A stretch of DNA of 43,458 bases, taken from an uncultured Actinomycetes bacterium (GTDB taxonomy: Bacteria; Actinomycetota; Actinomycetes; Nanopelagicales; Nanopelagicaceae). Below, piece after piece: positions 9,090 through 20,318 of this stretch (position 1 is the stretch's first letter; the number at the start of each line of letters is the position of its first letter). The notes beneath the pieces were generated by a model, which saw only the letters and a program-made list of their open reading frames with translations, had not been told where the DNA came from and searched no databases. Both the position numbers and the translations under genes were made by a program. The stretch covers positions 1 to 43,458 of the forward strand of contig CAIUXE010000027.1 in NCBI GenBank assembly GCA_903902965.1, in the 5' to 3' direction.

Positions 9090-10727
9090 ATGGCCGAGCT
9101 TACGATCCGACCAGAGGAGATTCGCGACGCGCTCGCGAAATTCGTTGCCTCATACGCCCCAGGTGCGGCTGCTCGCGATGAAATCGGAACTGTCACCGAA
9201 GCCGGCGATGGAATCGCACGTGTTGAGGGGCTTCCTTCAACGATGACAAATGAACTTTTGCAATTTGAGAACGGAACTTTAGGTCTTGCATTGAACCTTG
9301 ATGTTCGCGAGATCGGTATCGTTATTTTGGGTGAGACTGGTGGAATTGAAGAAGGAACTACCGTTCGCCGTACCGGTGAAATTCTCTCTGTTCCAGTAGG
9401 CGATGGATTCCTTGGTCGCGTAGTGGATCCATTGGGCCGACCAATTGATGGCAAAGGCGAGATCAAAGCAGAAGCTCGTCGTGCATTAGAAGTTCAGGCA
9501 CCTTCGGTTGTGGAACGTCAACCTGTTAAAGAGCCAATGCAAACTGGTATTAAAGCAATTGATGCAATGACCGCTATTGGTCGCGGACAGCGTCAGTTGA
9601 TTATTGGTGACCGTCAGACTGGAAAAACAGCTGTTGCGATTGACACCATTATTAACCAACGCGCAAACTGGCAATCTGGAGATCCAAAGAAGCAAGTTAA
9701 ATGTATTTATGTTGCGATTGGTCAAAAAGGTTCATGTTTGGCCTCTGTTCGCGGAGCACTTGAAGAAGCTGGCGCAATGGAATACACCACAATCGTTGCT
9801 TCTCCTGCATCAGATCCAGCTGGATTTAAATACTTAGCTCCATACACCGGTTCTGCAATTGGTCAGCACTGGATGTATGCCGGACAACATGTATTAATTG
9901 TTTTTGATGACCTTTCAAAGCAAGCAGAGGCTTATCGTTCGGTCTCACTTCTTCTTCGTCGTCCACCAGGTCGTGAAGCGTACCCAGGAGATGTTTTCTA
10001 CTTACACTCACGTTTACTTGAGCGTTGCGCAAAACTTTCAGATGAGTTGGGTGCCGGTTCAATGACTGGACTTCCAATCATTGAAACAAAAGGTAATGAC
10101 GTCTCTGCGTTTATTCCTACAAACGTTATTTCGATTACTGATGGTCAGTGCTTCCTTGAAACCGATCTATTTAACGCAGGCGTTCGTCCTGCAATTAACG
10201 TAGGTATTTCTGTTTCTCGTGTAGGTGGATCAGCACAGACAAAAGCAATCAAGAAGATTGCGGGTCGTTTGCGTCTTGATCTTGCTCAGTACCGCGAACT
10301 TGAAGCTTTCGCTGCATTCGGTTCTGATCTTGATGCTGCATCGAAAGCACAACTTGAGCGCGGTGCGCGAATGGTAGAACTTTTGAAGCAGGGTCAGTAC
10401 AGCCCGTTCTCAGTGGCCCAAGAAGTTGCATCAATCTGGGCTGGAACTACCGGAAAGCTAGACAAGATTCCGGTCGCTGACATTCGTCGTTTCGAAGCTG
10501 AGTTCTTAGAGTTCTTAGCTCGCGATCGCAAAGCTGTGATTGATGTTATCGAAACTACTAAAGAGTTAACCGATGACACCGTCGCAGCCCTAACCGAGGC
10601 AATCACTGCATTTACTGATCGCTTTGTATCTTCAGAGGCAAAAGCTTTGGAAGAAAAAGCGGCAGCAGCATTAACTGGTGAAGGTGCAGAACAGATCACT
10701 CGTTTTGTTCCACCTGCAAAGAAGTAA
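9090..10727 (+). CDS. atpA: F1Fo ATP synthase subunit alpha
   Basis: 545 residues. The non-catalytic nucleotide-binding subunit of F1. The P-loop is GDRQTGKT (173-180), and the family signature around [17 protein letters not shown] is present. The C-terminal tail extends beyond the usual end (FVPPAKK), as in other actinobacteria. The ATG at 9090 is preferred over the adjoining TTG (9087) because GAAGGAG ends six bases before it. Part of the atpBEFHAGDC operon. Confidence 0.98.
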   Translation: MAELTIRPEEIRDALAKFVASYAPGAAARDEIGTVTEAGDGIARVEGLPSTMTNELLQFENGTLGLALNLDVREIGIVILGETGGIEEGTTVRRTGEILSVPVGDGFLGRVVDPLGRPIDGKGEIKAEARRALEVQAPSVVERQPVKEPMQTGIKAIDAMTAIGRGQRQLIIGDRQTGKTAVAIDTIINQRANWQSGDPKKQVKCIYVAIGQKGSCLASVRGALEEAGAMEYTTIVASPASDPAGFKYLAPYTGSAIGQHWMYAGQHVLIVFDDLSKQAEAYRSVSLLLRRPPGREAYPGDVFYLHSRLLERCAKLSDELGAGSMTGLPIIETKGNDVSAFIPTNVISITDGQCFLETDLFNAGVRPAINVGISVSRVGGSAQTKAIKKIAGRLRLDLAQYRELEAFAAFGSDLDAASKAQLERGARMVELLKQGQYSPFSVAQEVASIWAGTTGKLDKIPVADIRRFEAEFLEFLARDRKAVIDVIETTKELTDDTVAALTEAITAFTDRFVSSEAKALEEKAAAALTGEGAEQITRFVPPAKK

Positions 10728-10788
10728 ATCAAATTAAATTGAAATTTAACGTAGAGATGAATGAGTTGAAGGGAGGTAGAGGCTAGCA

Positions 10789-13129
<2,341 letters not shown>

Positions 13130-13130
<1 letters not shown>

Positions 13131-13381
13131 TGCCACTCAACGTTGAAATCGTCTCACCAGAGAAGCGCATCTTCTCTGGTGAAGCGAGCATGGTTTCGGC
13201 CAGAACTCTTGATGGTGATTTAGGAATTTTGCCTGGGCATACTTCTTTGCTCGGAGTTTTAGTTGACGGCGAAGTAAGCATCAAAGCACTAGATGGAACT
13301 GCGACAACTTTTACAGTTCACGGTGGATTTTTGTCAGTAAATAAAGATCGAGTTTCAATCTTGGGTGAGAGCGCCGAATAG
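13130..13381 (+). CDS. atpC: F1Fo ATP synthase subunit epsilon, lacking the C-terminal helical domain
   Basis: Only 83 residues, against about 120-140 in most bacteria. The N-terminal ten-strand beta-sandwich that docks on gamma and the c-ring is complete (MPLNVEIVSPEKRIFSGEA, LGILPGHTSLLGVL, VHGGFLSVNKDRVSILGESAE). The protein stops exactly where the C-terminal two-helix hairpin would begin. That hairpin is the ATP-binding/inhibitory part in other bacteria, so epsilon inhibition of ATP hydrolysis is probably absent. The start is GTG at 13130, overlapping the atpD stop by one base. The next stretch is only 36 bases before the convergent murA and contains no remnant in this frame that I could recognise. 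Confidence 0.92.
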
Positions 13382-13417
13382 TCAGAATAGTTTAAGTTGT
13401 TGAATTAGTAAGAACTG

Positions 13418-14710
13418 TTAAACCCGCGTTATATCTGCACCTAACGATCGCAACTGTTCATCAAAATTTGGATAACCACGATCAATATGAAACGCATCTT
13501 CAATAATTGTGGTGCCATCACTAACTGAAGCTGCAAGAACTAAAGCAGCCCCTGCGCGAATATCTGTTGCTGCAACTGGGGCACTCGATAACCGTTCTTT
13601 TCCGCGTACAAATGCGTGATGGCCATCTGTTGTGACATCTGCTCCAAGTCGCATAAGTTCATTTACAAACATAAATCGGCCTTCAAAAACATTTTCAGTG
13701 ATCATTGCAGATCCTTCAGCAATAGCATTTAATGCAATAACCATTGGTTGAAGATCCGTTGGAAATCCAGGATAAGGAAGCGTGACAACATCTACCGCCT
13801 TAGGCCGAGATTCCATATGTACTCGAATTCCATCATTCGTCGTAGTGACCACTGCTCCCGCAAGCACTAATTTATCTAGCGGCAATTCAAGATCTTCTGG
13901 TCTTGCTCCAACAATCGTGATGTCACCTTTTGTCATGGCCGCAGCAAATGCCCAAGTTCCAGTAACAATACGATCGGGAATTGCAGTGTGATCGACCGGC
14001 TTTAAAGTTTTTACACCAGTAATTTTCAAAGTTGGGGAACCCAAGCCCTCTATTTTTGCTCCCATGGCAATTAACATTTGTCCAAGATCAACGATATCTG
14101 GCTCGCGGGCAGCGTTATCGATTACGGTAACTCCACTTGCGAGCACCGATGCAGTCAATAGATTTTCAGTAGCACCCACACTTGGAAAATCCAAATAAAT
14201 TTCAGCACCGACTAATCCATTTGGTGCAGCAGCAATCACAAATCCATGTTCATTTGATATCACAGCGCCAAGTTGTTCTAAACCTTTAATATGAAAATCT
14301 AAACCTCGTGAACCAATTGCATCTCCACCTGGTAGTGCAACTTCAGCTAATCCAGTTCGAGCCACTAATGGTCCAAGCACATTTATAGATGCCCGCATTT
14401 TGCGCACTAAGTCATAATCTGCACGGTGATTCAATTCATTTGGAATAGTCAAAGTGATGATTGCTGAATCGATATCGTGCGTAAAAGTTGCTCCGAGTCG
14501 AGCTAGTAATTCACCCATGATCTCAACATCGGCAATTGCTGGGATATTGCGCAAGGTATGAACCCCGGGCGCCAAAAGAGCGGCTGACATCAACTTCAGG
14601 ACTGAATTCTTAGCACCGCTCACTGTGACGGTGCCAGCCAGCCTGGCCCCACCGCGCACCTGAATCCGGCCAGAATTGAGCTGTGATCCGGGCTCAGTGG
14701 TTGGTTTCAC
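13418..14710 (-). CDS. murA: UDP-GlcNAc 1-carboxyvinyltransferase with Asp in place of active-site Cys
   Basis: 430 residues. Catalyses the first committed step of peptidoglycan synthesis (enolpyruvyl transfer from PEP to UDP-GlcNAc). SGAKNS (31-36) holds the substrate lysine. The loop that normally has catalytic Cys115 reads [10 protein letters not shown], with Asp130 in its place. The same change occurs in mycobacteria and is known to give intrinsic fosfomycin resistance. The start is GTG with no Shine-Dalgarno sequence; TAACAT lies seven bases upstream, fitting a leaderless transcript. It converges on atpC and diverges from the adenosyltransferase gene, a neighbourhood shared with other actinobacteria. 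Confidence 0.96.
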   Translation of the reverse strand: MKPTTEPGSQLNSGRIQVRGGARLAGTVTVSGAKNSVLKLMSAALLAPGVHTLRNIPAIADVEIMGELLARLGATFTHDIDSAIITLTIPNELNHRADYDLVRKMRASINVLGPLVARTGLAEVALPGGDAIGSRGLDFHIKGLEQLGAVISNEHGFVIAAAPNGLVGAEIYLDFPSVGATENLLTASVLASGVTVIDNAAREPDIVDLGQMLIAMGAKIEGLGSPTLKITGVKTLKPVDHTAIPDRIVTGTWAFAAAMTKGDITIVGARPEDLELPLDKLVLAGAVVTTTNDGIRVHMESRPKAVDVVTLPYPGFPTDLQPMVIALNAIAEGSAMITENVFEGRFMFVNELMRLGADVTTDGHHAFVRGKERLSSAPVAATDIRAGAALVLAASVSDGTTIIEDAFHIDRGYPNFDEQLRSLGADITRV

Positions 14711-14717
14711 AGGGTTG

Positions 14718-14723
14718 ATGTTA
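14718..14723 (-). promoter_or_regulatory. Probable -10 element of leaderless murA
   Basis: TAACAT on the minus strand, seven bases before the murA GTG, with no Shine-Dalgarno sequence between. It fits the TAnnnT -10 rule and would place the RNA start at or next to the start codon. Confidence 0.5.
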
Positions 14724-14743
14724 CGGGAACTCCACAGCCCTAA

Positions 14744-14749
14744 TAGGCT
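14744..14749 (+). promoter_or_regulatory. Probable -10 element of leaderless adenosyltransferase gene
   Basis: TAGGCT ends six bases before the ATG at 14756 in the 45-base divergent gap with murA. There is no room for, or sign of, a Shine-Dalgarno site. TTACGG at 14721-14726 is a weak -35 candidate at 17-base spacing. Confidence 0.45.
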
Positions 14750-14755
14750 TAGCGG

Positions 14756-15328
14756 ATGGTTAACTTGACGCGTATTTATACAAAAACCGGCGATGACGGC
14801 ACTACATCCCTAGGCGATATGAGTCGTACATCTAAAAACGATCCGCGGCTTGAAGCTTATGCCACTGTCGATGAAGCCAATTCAAGTATCGGTGTGGTTA
14901 TAGCGATGGGCAAAGTTAGTGAAGAAGTCGGCAAGTTACTTATTAGAGTCCAAAATGACCTTTTTGATGTTGGTGCAGATTTATGTACGCCAGTCATTGA
15001 TTCACCAGCTTTCGAACCATTGCGAATTTTAGAGTCGCAAGTTGCTTATCTCGAAGAGCAGATTGATAAATTTAATGGAGAGCTAGAACAACTTCGCTCA
15101 TTTGTACTTCCAGGAGGAACGGCAGCGGCTGCACTTCTACATGTAGCAAGAACTGTCACTCGCAGAGCAGAGCGTTGCACTTGGGCAGCGATTCATGCAT
15201 TTGGTGGCGGTGTAAATCCAACAACGGCTAAATATCTAAATCGCTTATCTGATTTGCTTTTTGTATTAGCAAGGTATGAGAATAAAAAGATTGGTGATGA
15301 ACTTTGGGTGCCAGGAGCAAATAGATAG
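14756..15328 (+). CDS. pduO: Cob(I)alamin adenosyltransferase, PduO type
   Basis: 190 residues. Transfers the adenosyl group of ATP to cob(I)alamin, giving coenzyme B12. Family blocks are the ATP-binding N-terminal [20 protein letters not shown], the VDEANSSIG block, [17 protein letters not shown] and RRAERC, and the C-terminal [16 protein letters not shown]. Length and motifs are complete. With methylmalonyl-CoA epimerase (22695) and MeaB (23162) in the same window, the likely consumer is methylmalonyl-CoA mutase, encoded elsewhere. It ends four bases before the convergent neighbour. Confidence 0.94.
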   Translation: MVNLTRIYTKTGDDGTTSLGDMSRTSKNDPRLEAYATVDEANSSIGVVIAMGKVSEEVGKLLIRVQNDLFDVGADLCTPVIDSPAFEPLRILESQVAYLEEQIDKFNGELEQLRSFVLPGGTAAAALLHVARTVTRRAERCTWAAIHAFGGGVNPTTAKYLNRLSDLLFVLARYENKKIGDELWVPGANR

Positions 15329-15332
15329 TTAG

Positions 15333-16001
15333 TTACTGGTCCGCAGGAGTTTGTGTTTCAACTTGAGGGACTGTTGGCAGATCACTCATAAATTGATCTG
15401 ATGGAACCTGTCCTACGACAGGACCCCTGATACACGTGGTGACAATGTGGTTTATTTCAGAGTTATTTTCAAGTGGCTCTTCACTTATTAAAAAGTACGT
15501 AGCAACAATCTTGCCTTTACTGCCTTTCCGCAGTGAAATTAAATTTCCCAACGATTCTCCATTGTATGTAAGAACTTTAGAGGTAAATTGCCAAGCACTA
15601 CATTTTTCTTCCGAAGCCACCTGAATCACCGTGCAAACAAATTGTTTACAAGCCATTACATCGGCTGCAAGTGCACTCTTTGAGGTGAGAAGTGCTATCA
15701 ATTCTTTCTCACTCTTTGGTGAAGAGTAGTAAATTCCGTTACTTAATTTAAATCCTTTAGGGGGCCATACTGCTTTAGGAATCGGAATTGGTTTAGCTGT
15801 TTTGCGTACTCTTTTCTTTGCCGGTTTTTTCTTCACGGCTTTCTTCTTTGCCGGTTTTTTCTTTATTACCGGCTTTTTTGTTGCTGATGAACTCTTTTTT
15901 TGATCGGGTGAAGGTTTTGTTACTGCGTTAGCGGAAAGTGATCCGAAGGAAAGTGCGAGTACCAGCAATACTCGAAGTGCCAGCAAACTTATTTCTCCCA
16001 C
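15333..16001 (-). CDS. Exported protein with lysine-rich linker, unknown function
   Basis: 222 residues; I do not recognise the family. A signal peptide is clear (residues 1-26, hydrophobic core LLALRVLLVLALSFGSLS, cleavage after ANA). Next comes a very basic low-complexity stretch (about 35-75) built from repeats of the type KKPAKKKAVKK, ending in PIPIPKAVWPPKG. The C-terminal domain (about 78-205) has three cysteines (in MACKQFVCTV and EEKCSAW) and a fourth near ITTCIRG-like VTTCIRG, suggesting disulfides. The tail is Pro/Thr/Gln-rich. The basic linker may thread or bind the cell wall. The gene overlaps the ABC permease by 13 bases on the same strand, so it is probably the last gene of that operon. 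Confidence 0.75.
   Translation of the reverse strand: MGEISLLALRVLLVLALSFGSLSANAVTKPSPDQKKSSSATKKPVIKKKPAKKKAVKKKPAKKRVRKTAKPIPIPKAVWPPKGFKLSNGIYYSSPKSEKELIALLTSKSALAADVMACKQFVCTVIQVASEEKCSAWQFTSKVLTYNGESLGNLISLRKGSKGKIVATYFLISEEPLENNSEINHIVTTCIRGPVVGQVPSDQFMSDLPTVPQVETQTPADQ
15814..15863. repeat. Short direct repeat encoding the lysine-rich linker
   Basis: Two identical 20-base copies begin at 15814 and 15844 (30-base period), each starting TTCTTTGCCGG and continuing into a T run. They encode the (minus-strand) KKKPAKK-type repeats of the exported protein. They look like a small coding duplication rather than a mobile repeat. Confidence 0.8.
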
Positions 16002-16786
16002 CGAAAAGTCTTAAGTGCTAAGAAGAATCCAGCTACTGACCAAGCGCCTAGTAACAAAGCAATTTTCCCAAGTTCCCAACTACCAGCTACTTCTTGGGCT
16101 GCAAATGAATCAGGGAGGAATACTGCGCGCATGCCTTGAGTCAGCCACTTGAGCGGAAAGATTGCGGCAAAATTTTGCATCCAGGTTGGCAGTTGGGTGA
16201 AAACAAAGAAAACCCCGCTGAAGAACTGCAAGATGATCACGATAGGTGAGACCACAGCCGATGCTCCACGACCACTTTTTGGAACAGAAGAAAAGGCAAT
16301 ACCAAGCAATGTAGAACTGATTAATCCAAGCAGCATTACCCAGATGAAAGTCAGCCAATGTGCACCATCTGAAGGAAGACTTATTCCATAAAGCAGGACG
16401 CCAAAAATTAACAGCAAAATAACTTGAATACTCATACTCACAAATACCAATATTATTTTTCCAATAAAGTATGAAGAGGCGGGAGCTGGAGTTCCGCGCA
16501 AGCGCTTGAGAGTTCCATCATCACGTTCCATCGGAATTGTTATCGCTAATTGTTGGAATCCAGTATTTACTAAACCTGAAGCGATCATTCCTGCCACAAA
16601 ATACTGACTAAAAGTTACGCCAGGTGCAATTTCATCTTTAAAAACTGAACCAAAGATCAGCAACAATAAAACCGGAAATAGCAATGTGAAAACTACGGAT
16701 TCGCGTTGTCTGAAGAATTGCTTTAACTCTAAAAATCCGCGACTAACTCCGATTTTTAAAGTGCTTGGTAGTTTTGATTGGCTCAT
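15989..16786 (-). CDS. ABC-2 type transporter permease
   Basis: 265 residues with six predicted membrane segments. The N-terminal LKIGVSRGFLELKQFFRQRES followed by VVFTLLFPVLLLLIFGSVF, the central EARDDGTLKRLRGTP-like element (MERDDGTLKRLRGTPAPAS) and FPLKWLTQGMRAVFLPD are typical of ABC-2 exporters of the drug/polysaccharide/lipid group. It overlaps the ATPase gene by four bases (ATGA), forming a two-component exporter. The substrate cannot be told from sequence; these pairs are often called multidrug or daunorubicin-type transporters. Confidence 0.9.
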   Translation of the reverse strand: MSQSKLPSTLKIGVSRGFLELKQFFRQRESVVFTLLFPVLLLLIFGSVFKDEIAPGVTFSQYFVAGMIASGLVNTGFQQLAITIPMERDDGTLKRLRGTPAPASSYFIGKIILVFVSMSIQVILLLIFGVLLYGISLPSDGAHWLTFIWVMLLGLISSTLLGIAFSSVPKSGRGASAVVSPIVIILQFFSGVFFVFTQLPTWMQNFAAIFPLKWLTQGMRAVFLPDSFAAQEVAGSWELGKIALLLGAWSVAGFFLALKTFRWEK

Positions 16787-17637
16787 ACTTTTTCACCAAT
16801 CATTTCAAGATAAATATCCTCAAGGTTTGGTCTGCTCACTGAAAGGTCCTGAATCTCTCCACCTATACGCACACTCAACTGATTTACAAATTGAGTGGGG
16901 GAATCAGTTAACTCTAAATTACTTTTGCCATTCTCACTCCAACTCACTCGTGCTTTTGCTCGGGCACGCCCGCCAAGTAAAGTCGGTGTAGAAACTTCAA
17001 GAATTTTGCCGTCGGTCATTACCGCCAAGCGATCAGCAAGAGCTTCAGCCTCATCCAAATAATGCGTTGTCATCAAAATTGTGGTGCCATCACTTTTGAG
17101 TTGACGAATCAAATCCCAAAACGCACGTCTTGCTTCGGGGTCAAATCCAGTCGTTGGTTCATCTAAGAAGAGCAGCTCAGGGTTACCTAAAATTCCCAGT
17201 GCGACATCCAATCTACGGCGCTGCCCACCTGAAAGTTGTTCACCTTTTGCTTTACGTTTTTCATTCAATCCAACTGCATTAATGACTTCATCAACATTTC
17301 TTGGATGAGAGTAATAACCTGCGAAGTGCGAGATTGCTTCTTCGACAGTTAAATCCGCTGCATCTTTAGTGGATTGCAAAACTATGCCGATCCGATTTCT
17401 CCATGCCCTTACATCGGTATCGGCTGGGTCCACTCCAAGAACAGAGACCGAACCACCATCTCTGTATCGATAACCCTCAAGAATTTCGACCGTTGTCGTT
17501 TTTCCGGCACCATTTGGCCCAAGCAAAGCGAAGATCTCGCCTTTTTTAACGTCAAGGTCAATCCCAGCTACTGCAACATGGTTTGAGTAACTCTTCAAGA
17601 GTCCGCGGACTTCGATAGCGGAGGAATTTGAACTCAT
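16783..17637 (-). CDS. ABC transporter ATP-binding protein
   Basis: 284 residues. The motor of the ABC-2 exporter encoded next to it. Walker A is GPNGAGKTT, the signature LSGGQRRRLDVA, Walker B LLFLDEPTTG, and the switch histidine is in TTHYLDEAE. The frame is open 16 codons further upstream, but the ATG at 17637 (MSSNSSAIEVRGLLKSY) gives the normal N-terminus and is preferred. Only a weak AGGG lies before it. The C-terminal extension (about 225-284) is the small accessory domain usual in DrrA-type ATPases. Confidence 0.93.
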   Translation of the reverse strand: MSSNSSAIEVRGLLKSYSNHVAVAGIDLDVKKGEIFALLGPNGAGKTTTVEILEGYRYRDGGSVSVLGVDPADTDVRAWRNRIGIVLQSTKDAADLTVEEAISHFAGYYSHPRNVDEVINAVGLNEKRKAKGEQLSGGQRRRLDVALGILGNPELLFLDEPTTGFDPEARRAFWDLIRQLKSDGTTILMTTHYLDEAEALADRLAVMTDGKILEVSTPTLLGGRARAKARVSWSENGKSNLELTDSPTQFVNQLSVRIGGEIQDLSVSRPNLEDIYLEMIGEKV

Positions 17638-17705
17638 GATCCCTACTTTGCCACATCGGTAAGTCGGGGGGTAATCCTGATTCAAAAATAGGCAAGAATT
17701 AGAGT

Positions 17706-18020
17706 GTGAGCCCTCGTAAACACCGCCGCGCCCCTAGTGGGGCTAGTGGGGCTAGTGGGGATGATGGGGAGCGGGAATTGAATCCATCCAACGAAACGGT
17801 TGAAGATGGTTACCGAGTTAGAAGAATTACGGGCTCTAGTTCAAGCAAAGTTTATCGTTGTCCAGGTTGTGATCAAGAAATTCGCATGGGCACACCACAT
17901 GTTGTTGCTTGGGTTGAGGATGATGCAGAAACCAGACGCCACTGGCATACACCTTGTTGGGAATCACGTAATCATCGGGCGCCAAAAATTGAGCGAACTC
18001 GCAATGCCCCGCGATATTAA
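17706..18020 (+). CDS. Small actinobacterial zinc-ribbon protein
   Basis: 104 residues. The N-terminus is disordered and basic (MSPRKHRRAPSGASGASGDD); the C-terminal half is a probable metal-binding domain: CPGC (about 52-55), then H, WHTPCW, and a basic tail. Proteins of this shape are conserved in actinobacteria without a known function and are often labelled ATP/GTP-binding protein, for which I see no P-loop. The start is GTG at 17706 with no Shine-Dalgarno sequence; AAGAAT lies six bases before it, fitting a leaderless mRNA. The GASGASGDDG segment is encoded by the G-quadruplex motif annotated separately. Confidence 0.75.
   Translation: MSPRKHRRAPSGASGASGDDGERELNPSNETVEDGYRVRRITGSSSSKVYRCPGCDQEIRMGTPHVVAWVEDDAETRRHWHTPCWESRNHRAPKIERTRNAPRY
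17739..17769 (+). repeat. G-quadruplex motif: four GGGG tracts with 5-base loops
   Basis: Four runs of four guanines (17739-17742, 17748-17751, 17757-17760, 17766-17769) are separated by CTAGT, CTAGT and ATGAT, with a further GGG at 17773. The first two units form a 9-base tandem repeat. It lies on the sense strand about 11 codons into the zinc-ribbon gene, so it would be in the mRNA close to its 5' end if that mRNA is leaderless. Striking in an AT-leaning genome. Confidence 0.85.
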
Positions 18021-18021
18021 T

Positions 18022-18039
18022 TTATTTATCAGTAAATAA
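18022..18039. terminator. Weak AT-rich hairpin between convergent genes
   Basis: TTATTTA (18022-18028) and TAAATAA (18033-18039) form a perfect 7-bp stem with loop TCAG, filling the 20-base gap between the zinc-ribbon gene and the convergent aldehyde dehydrogenase gene. It has no GC pairs, so it could serve both strands only weakly. Confidence 0.3.
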
Positions 18040-18040
18040 C

Positions 18041-19519
18041 TTAGCCAATACTTTTTCCATGTAGGAATTTTACAATTCCAGTAATGACTTTATCTGCTCG
18101 AGCAGTTCTGTTAAATGTAGTGAACTTTAGAGGTAACTGAAAATAAGGTTTTACAACGGAGCGCGGATAAGTAAATTCGAGCAGTCCTTCTGCTCCATGA
18201 ATCCGTCCCATTCCGCTGTTTTTTACTCCGCCAAAAGGTAGTGATGCGATAGCAGCGAAAGAGATTACTGAATTTATTGAAACCATTCCACATTTAAGTT
18301 GAGAAGCAATTTCATGACCATGGTGCTTAGACCAAACAGCAGCAGCTAAACCATATGAGGTTGCGTTAGATCTTTGTATTGCTTCATCCATGTTCGGAAT
18401 ACGGTTCACAATTAATACTGGCCCAAATGTTTCCTCAGTTATCGCCGGCGAGGATTCGTCTACTTCGCAAATAATCACAGGATCAACAAAAGGTTTATGA
18501 ACTGAACTAGAGCCGCCAACGATTGCTGAGCCACCATCATGTAGTGCACTGTCAATGTGCGACTGAATTATCTCTAACTGGCGAGGCATAGTTGCCGGTC
18601 CATAATTAAGACCTGCGGAAATTGATGTTGCTTTAATTTTTAGCAATTCAATGAATTCATCAGCAATTGCTTCGTGAACATAAACTCGTTCTGCTCCGAT
18701 ACAAGTTTGACCACCGTTTGACATCCCAGACCACAATGTAAATTCAGCAGCTAAATTTAAATTTGCATCCTTATCAACAATTACTGGATCTTTACCGCCA
18801 CATTCGAGCACAAAGGGAATCATTCGTTCTACGCAAGTTGCAGCCACTTTTTTTGCAGTAATTGTTGAACCGGTGAATGAAATTTTATCGACTCCACGCA
18901 TTGCTGAAGTTAAAAACTTTCCAGTATCAGGCAAGCCCGGAATTACAGTTAATAGATCATGCTCGGGGTGCACTTCACGTAAAGTCGCTTCAAGCCAAAT
19001 TGCAACGGCTGGCGTGTACTCACTTGGTTTAAATACAACGGTATTTCCTGCAGCTAATGCGTAGGAAATTGAGCCCATCGGAGTAAAAATTGGATAATTC
19101 CACGGTCCAATAACGCCAACAACACCAAAAGGAGAGCGCTCAACTTGAGCAGACATATTCGCCATGAGCAATCCGGGGGAACGTTTAGTGGTTTTCAGGT
19201 AGAAACTAGCTTTACGTGCAGCCCACCCAAGATGTCCGATGGCAAGTGAAGTTTCAAGTTTGGCATCGCTAAATGGTTTGCCAGTTTCGGCAGAAACTAA
19301 TTGAGCACCCTCATCAATACGTTTTGTTAAAAGTTGATTCCACGCCAAAAGAATTTTCCGGCGACTATGGGCACTTTGTGAAGCCCACCAAATTTGAGAT
19401 TCACGAGCGCGGTCAATAGCTTCTTGTACCTGAGTGGCGGAAGTATTTGGATAATTTGCAAAAACTACGCCACTTTCGGGGTGGTGGCTCGCAAAAGTTG
19501 CATCTGTGGTTTGTGACAT
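18041..19519 (-). CDS. NAD(P)-dependent aldehyde dehydrogenase (succinate-semialdehyde type)
   Basis: 492 residues. Oxidises an aldehyde to the acid through a thiohemiacetal. The general base is Glu239 (VLECGGKDP) and the nucleophile Cys273 (GGQTCIGAERVYV); the NAD-binding GSTITAKKV and PWNYP blocks are present. Closest by eye to the succinate-semialdehyde dehydrogenase GabD2/aldedh group, but no gabT-like transaminase is nearby, so the substrate is open. No Shine-Dalgarno sequence; GATGAT lies six bases before the ATG, again a leaderless pattern. The C-terminal 30 residues (PYFQLPLKFTTFNRTARADK) are of the type seen in membrane-associated members. Confidence 0.88.
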   Translation of the reverse strand: MSQTTDATFASHHPESGVVFANYPNTSATQVQEAIDRARESQIWWASQSAHSRRKILLAWNQLLTKRIDEGAQLVSAETGKPFSDAKLETSLAIGHLGWAARKASFYLKTTKRSPGLLMANMSAQVERSPFGVVGVIGPWNYPIFTPMGSISYALAAGNTVVFKPSEYTPAVAIWLEATLREVHPEHDLLTVIPGLPDTGKFLTSAMRGVDKISFTGSTITAKKVAATCVERMIPFVLECGGKDPVIVDKDANLNLAAEFTLWSGMSNGGQTCIGAERVYVHEAIADEFIELLKIKATSISAGLNYGPATMPRQLEIIQSHIDSALHDGGSAIVGGSSSVHKPFVDPVIICEVDESSPAITEETFGPVLIVNRIPNMDEAIQRSNATSYGLAAAVWSKHHGHEIASQLKCGMVSINSVISFAAIASLPFGGVKNSGMGRIHGAEGLLEFTYPRSVVKPYFQLPLKFTTFNRTARADKVITGIVKFLHGKSIG

Positions 19520-19586
19520 TTGCTAATCATCTCAGTTCAGCGCAAGTTTTACCGGTAAAAGTGTAAATTCATTAACTTAGTTAGCG

Positions 19587-19592
19587 CATAAT
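19587..19592 (+). promoter_or_regulatory. Probable -10 element of leaderless hydrolase gene
   Basis: CATAAT (5 of 6 matches to TATAAT) ends six bases before the ATG at 19599, and the spacer TAGGGA is not placed to act as a good Shine-Dalgarno site. No clear -35 was found. Confidence 0.5.
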
Positions 19593-19598
19593 TAGGGA

Positions 19599-20318
19599 AT
19601 GGCCGAATTGATCAGAGCAAGTACGGTGCTCCCAGCTGATCGTGAGCAATTCAAATTATTGACCTCTGACGGCTTAAATTTGGTTGCTGAAATCGCAAGG
19701 CCACTGAAACCTATTAATACGAGTGCCGGAGCATTAATCATGCTGCACCCTCTGCCCACGGCCGGAGGAATGATGGATAGTCACATCTACCGTAAAGCCG
19801 CGGCGCGCTTGCCCGAGTTGGCAGATTTAACAATTTTACGTTTCAACTCTCGCGGTACTGAAAGTGAAGCTGGTCGCAGTGACGGTCACTTCGAAAATGG
19901 TGATGGTGAGGTGCATGACGTACAGGCAGCAATTGATTTTGCAGCAACTAATTGCGGCACTCAGAATCTTTGGGTAGTTGGCTGGTCTTTCGGAACAGAT
20001 TTAGCACTTCGTCATGCAAGAGATCCGCGAGTTAAAGGGTTAATTTTGCTTAGCCCTCCATTGCGCACCGCAAAAGTGAGCGATCTGGAATGGTGGGCAA
20101 AGGACGGTCGTCCAGTGATTGCCCTTGTCCCAGAGTTTGATGATTACTTGAAACCAAATGAAGCAGTAATCGCTTTTGAACCACTAACTCAGATTGAAAT
20201 CATTCCAGTCGATGGAGCTAAACATCTTTGGGTGGGCGAGCCGTATGTTTATCGAGTTTTAAACGAGATTACTAAAATTGTAAATCCTACAAAAGCGCCA
20301 TTACCTACAGAGTATTAA
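19599..20318 (+). CDS. Alpha/beta-hydrolase, likely cytoplasmic esterase
   Basis: 239 residues without a signal peptide. The catalytic triad is readable: nucleophile Ser130 in GWSFGT, acid Asp181 or Asp182 in VPEFDDYLKP, and His209 in DGAKHLWVG. LHPLPTAGGMM supplies the oxyanion-hole region, and RFNSRGTESEAG is typical of the YpfH/CocE-like small hydrolases. Its stop overlaps the convergent AI-2E-family gene by four bases. The substrate is unknown. Confidence 0.82.
   Translation: MAELIRASTVLPADREQFKLLTSDGLNLVAEIARPLKPINTSAGALIMLHPLPTAGGMMDSHIYRKAAARLPELADLTILRFNSRGTESEAGRSDGHFENGDGEVHDVQAAIDFAATNCGTQNLWVVGWSFGTDLALRHARDPRVKGLILLSPPLRTAKVSDLEWWAKDGRPVIALVPEFDDYLKPNEAVIAFEPLTQIEIIPVDGAKHLWVGEPYVYRVLNEITKIVNPTKAPLPTEY

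Noticed and set aside
10735-10750. TTAAATT/AATTTAA inverted repeat between atpA and atpG
   Set aside because: AT-only stem with a two-base gap, very weak; no function can be supported.
13382-13417. Remnant of the DUF2550 gene usually found after atpC in actinobacteria
   Set aside because: The gap is only 36 bases and shows no recognisable coding; the gene is simply absent here.
15814-15863. Regular 30-base repeats as a CRISPR remnant
   Set aside because: Only two units, within a coding frame giving Lys/Ala/Pro repeats; no cas genes.
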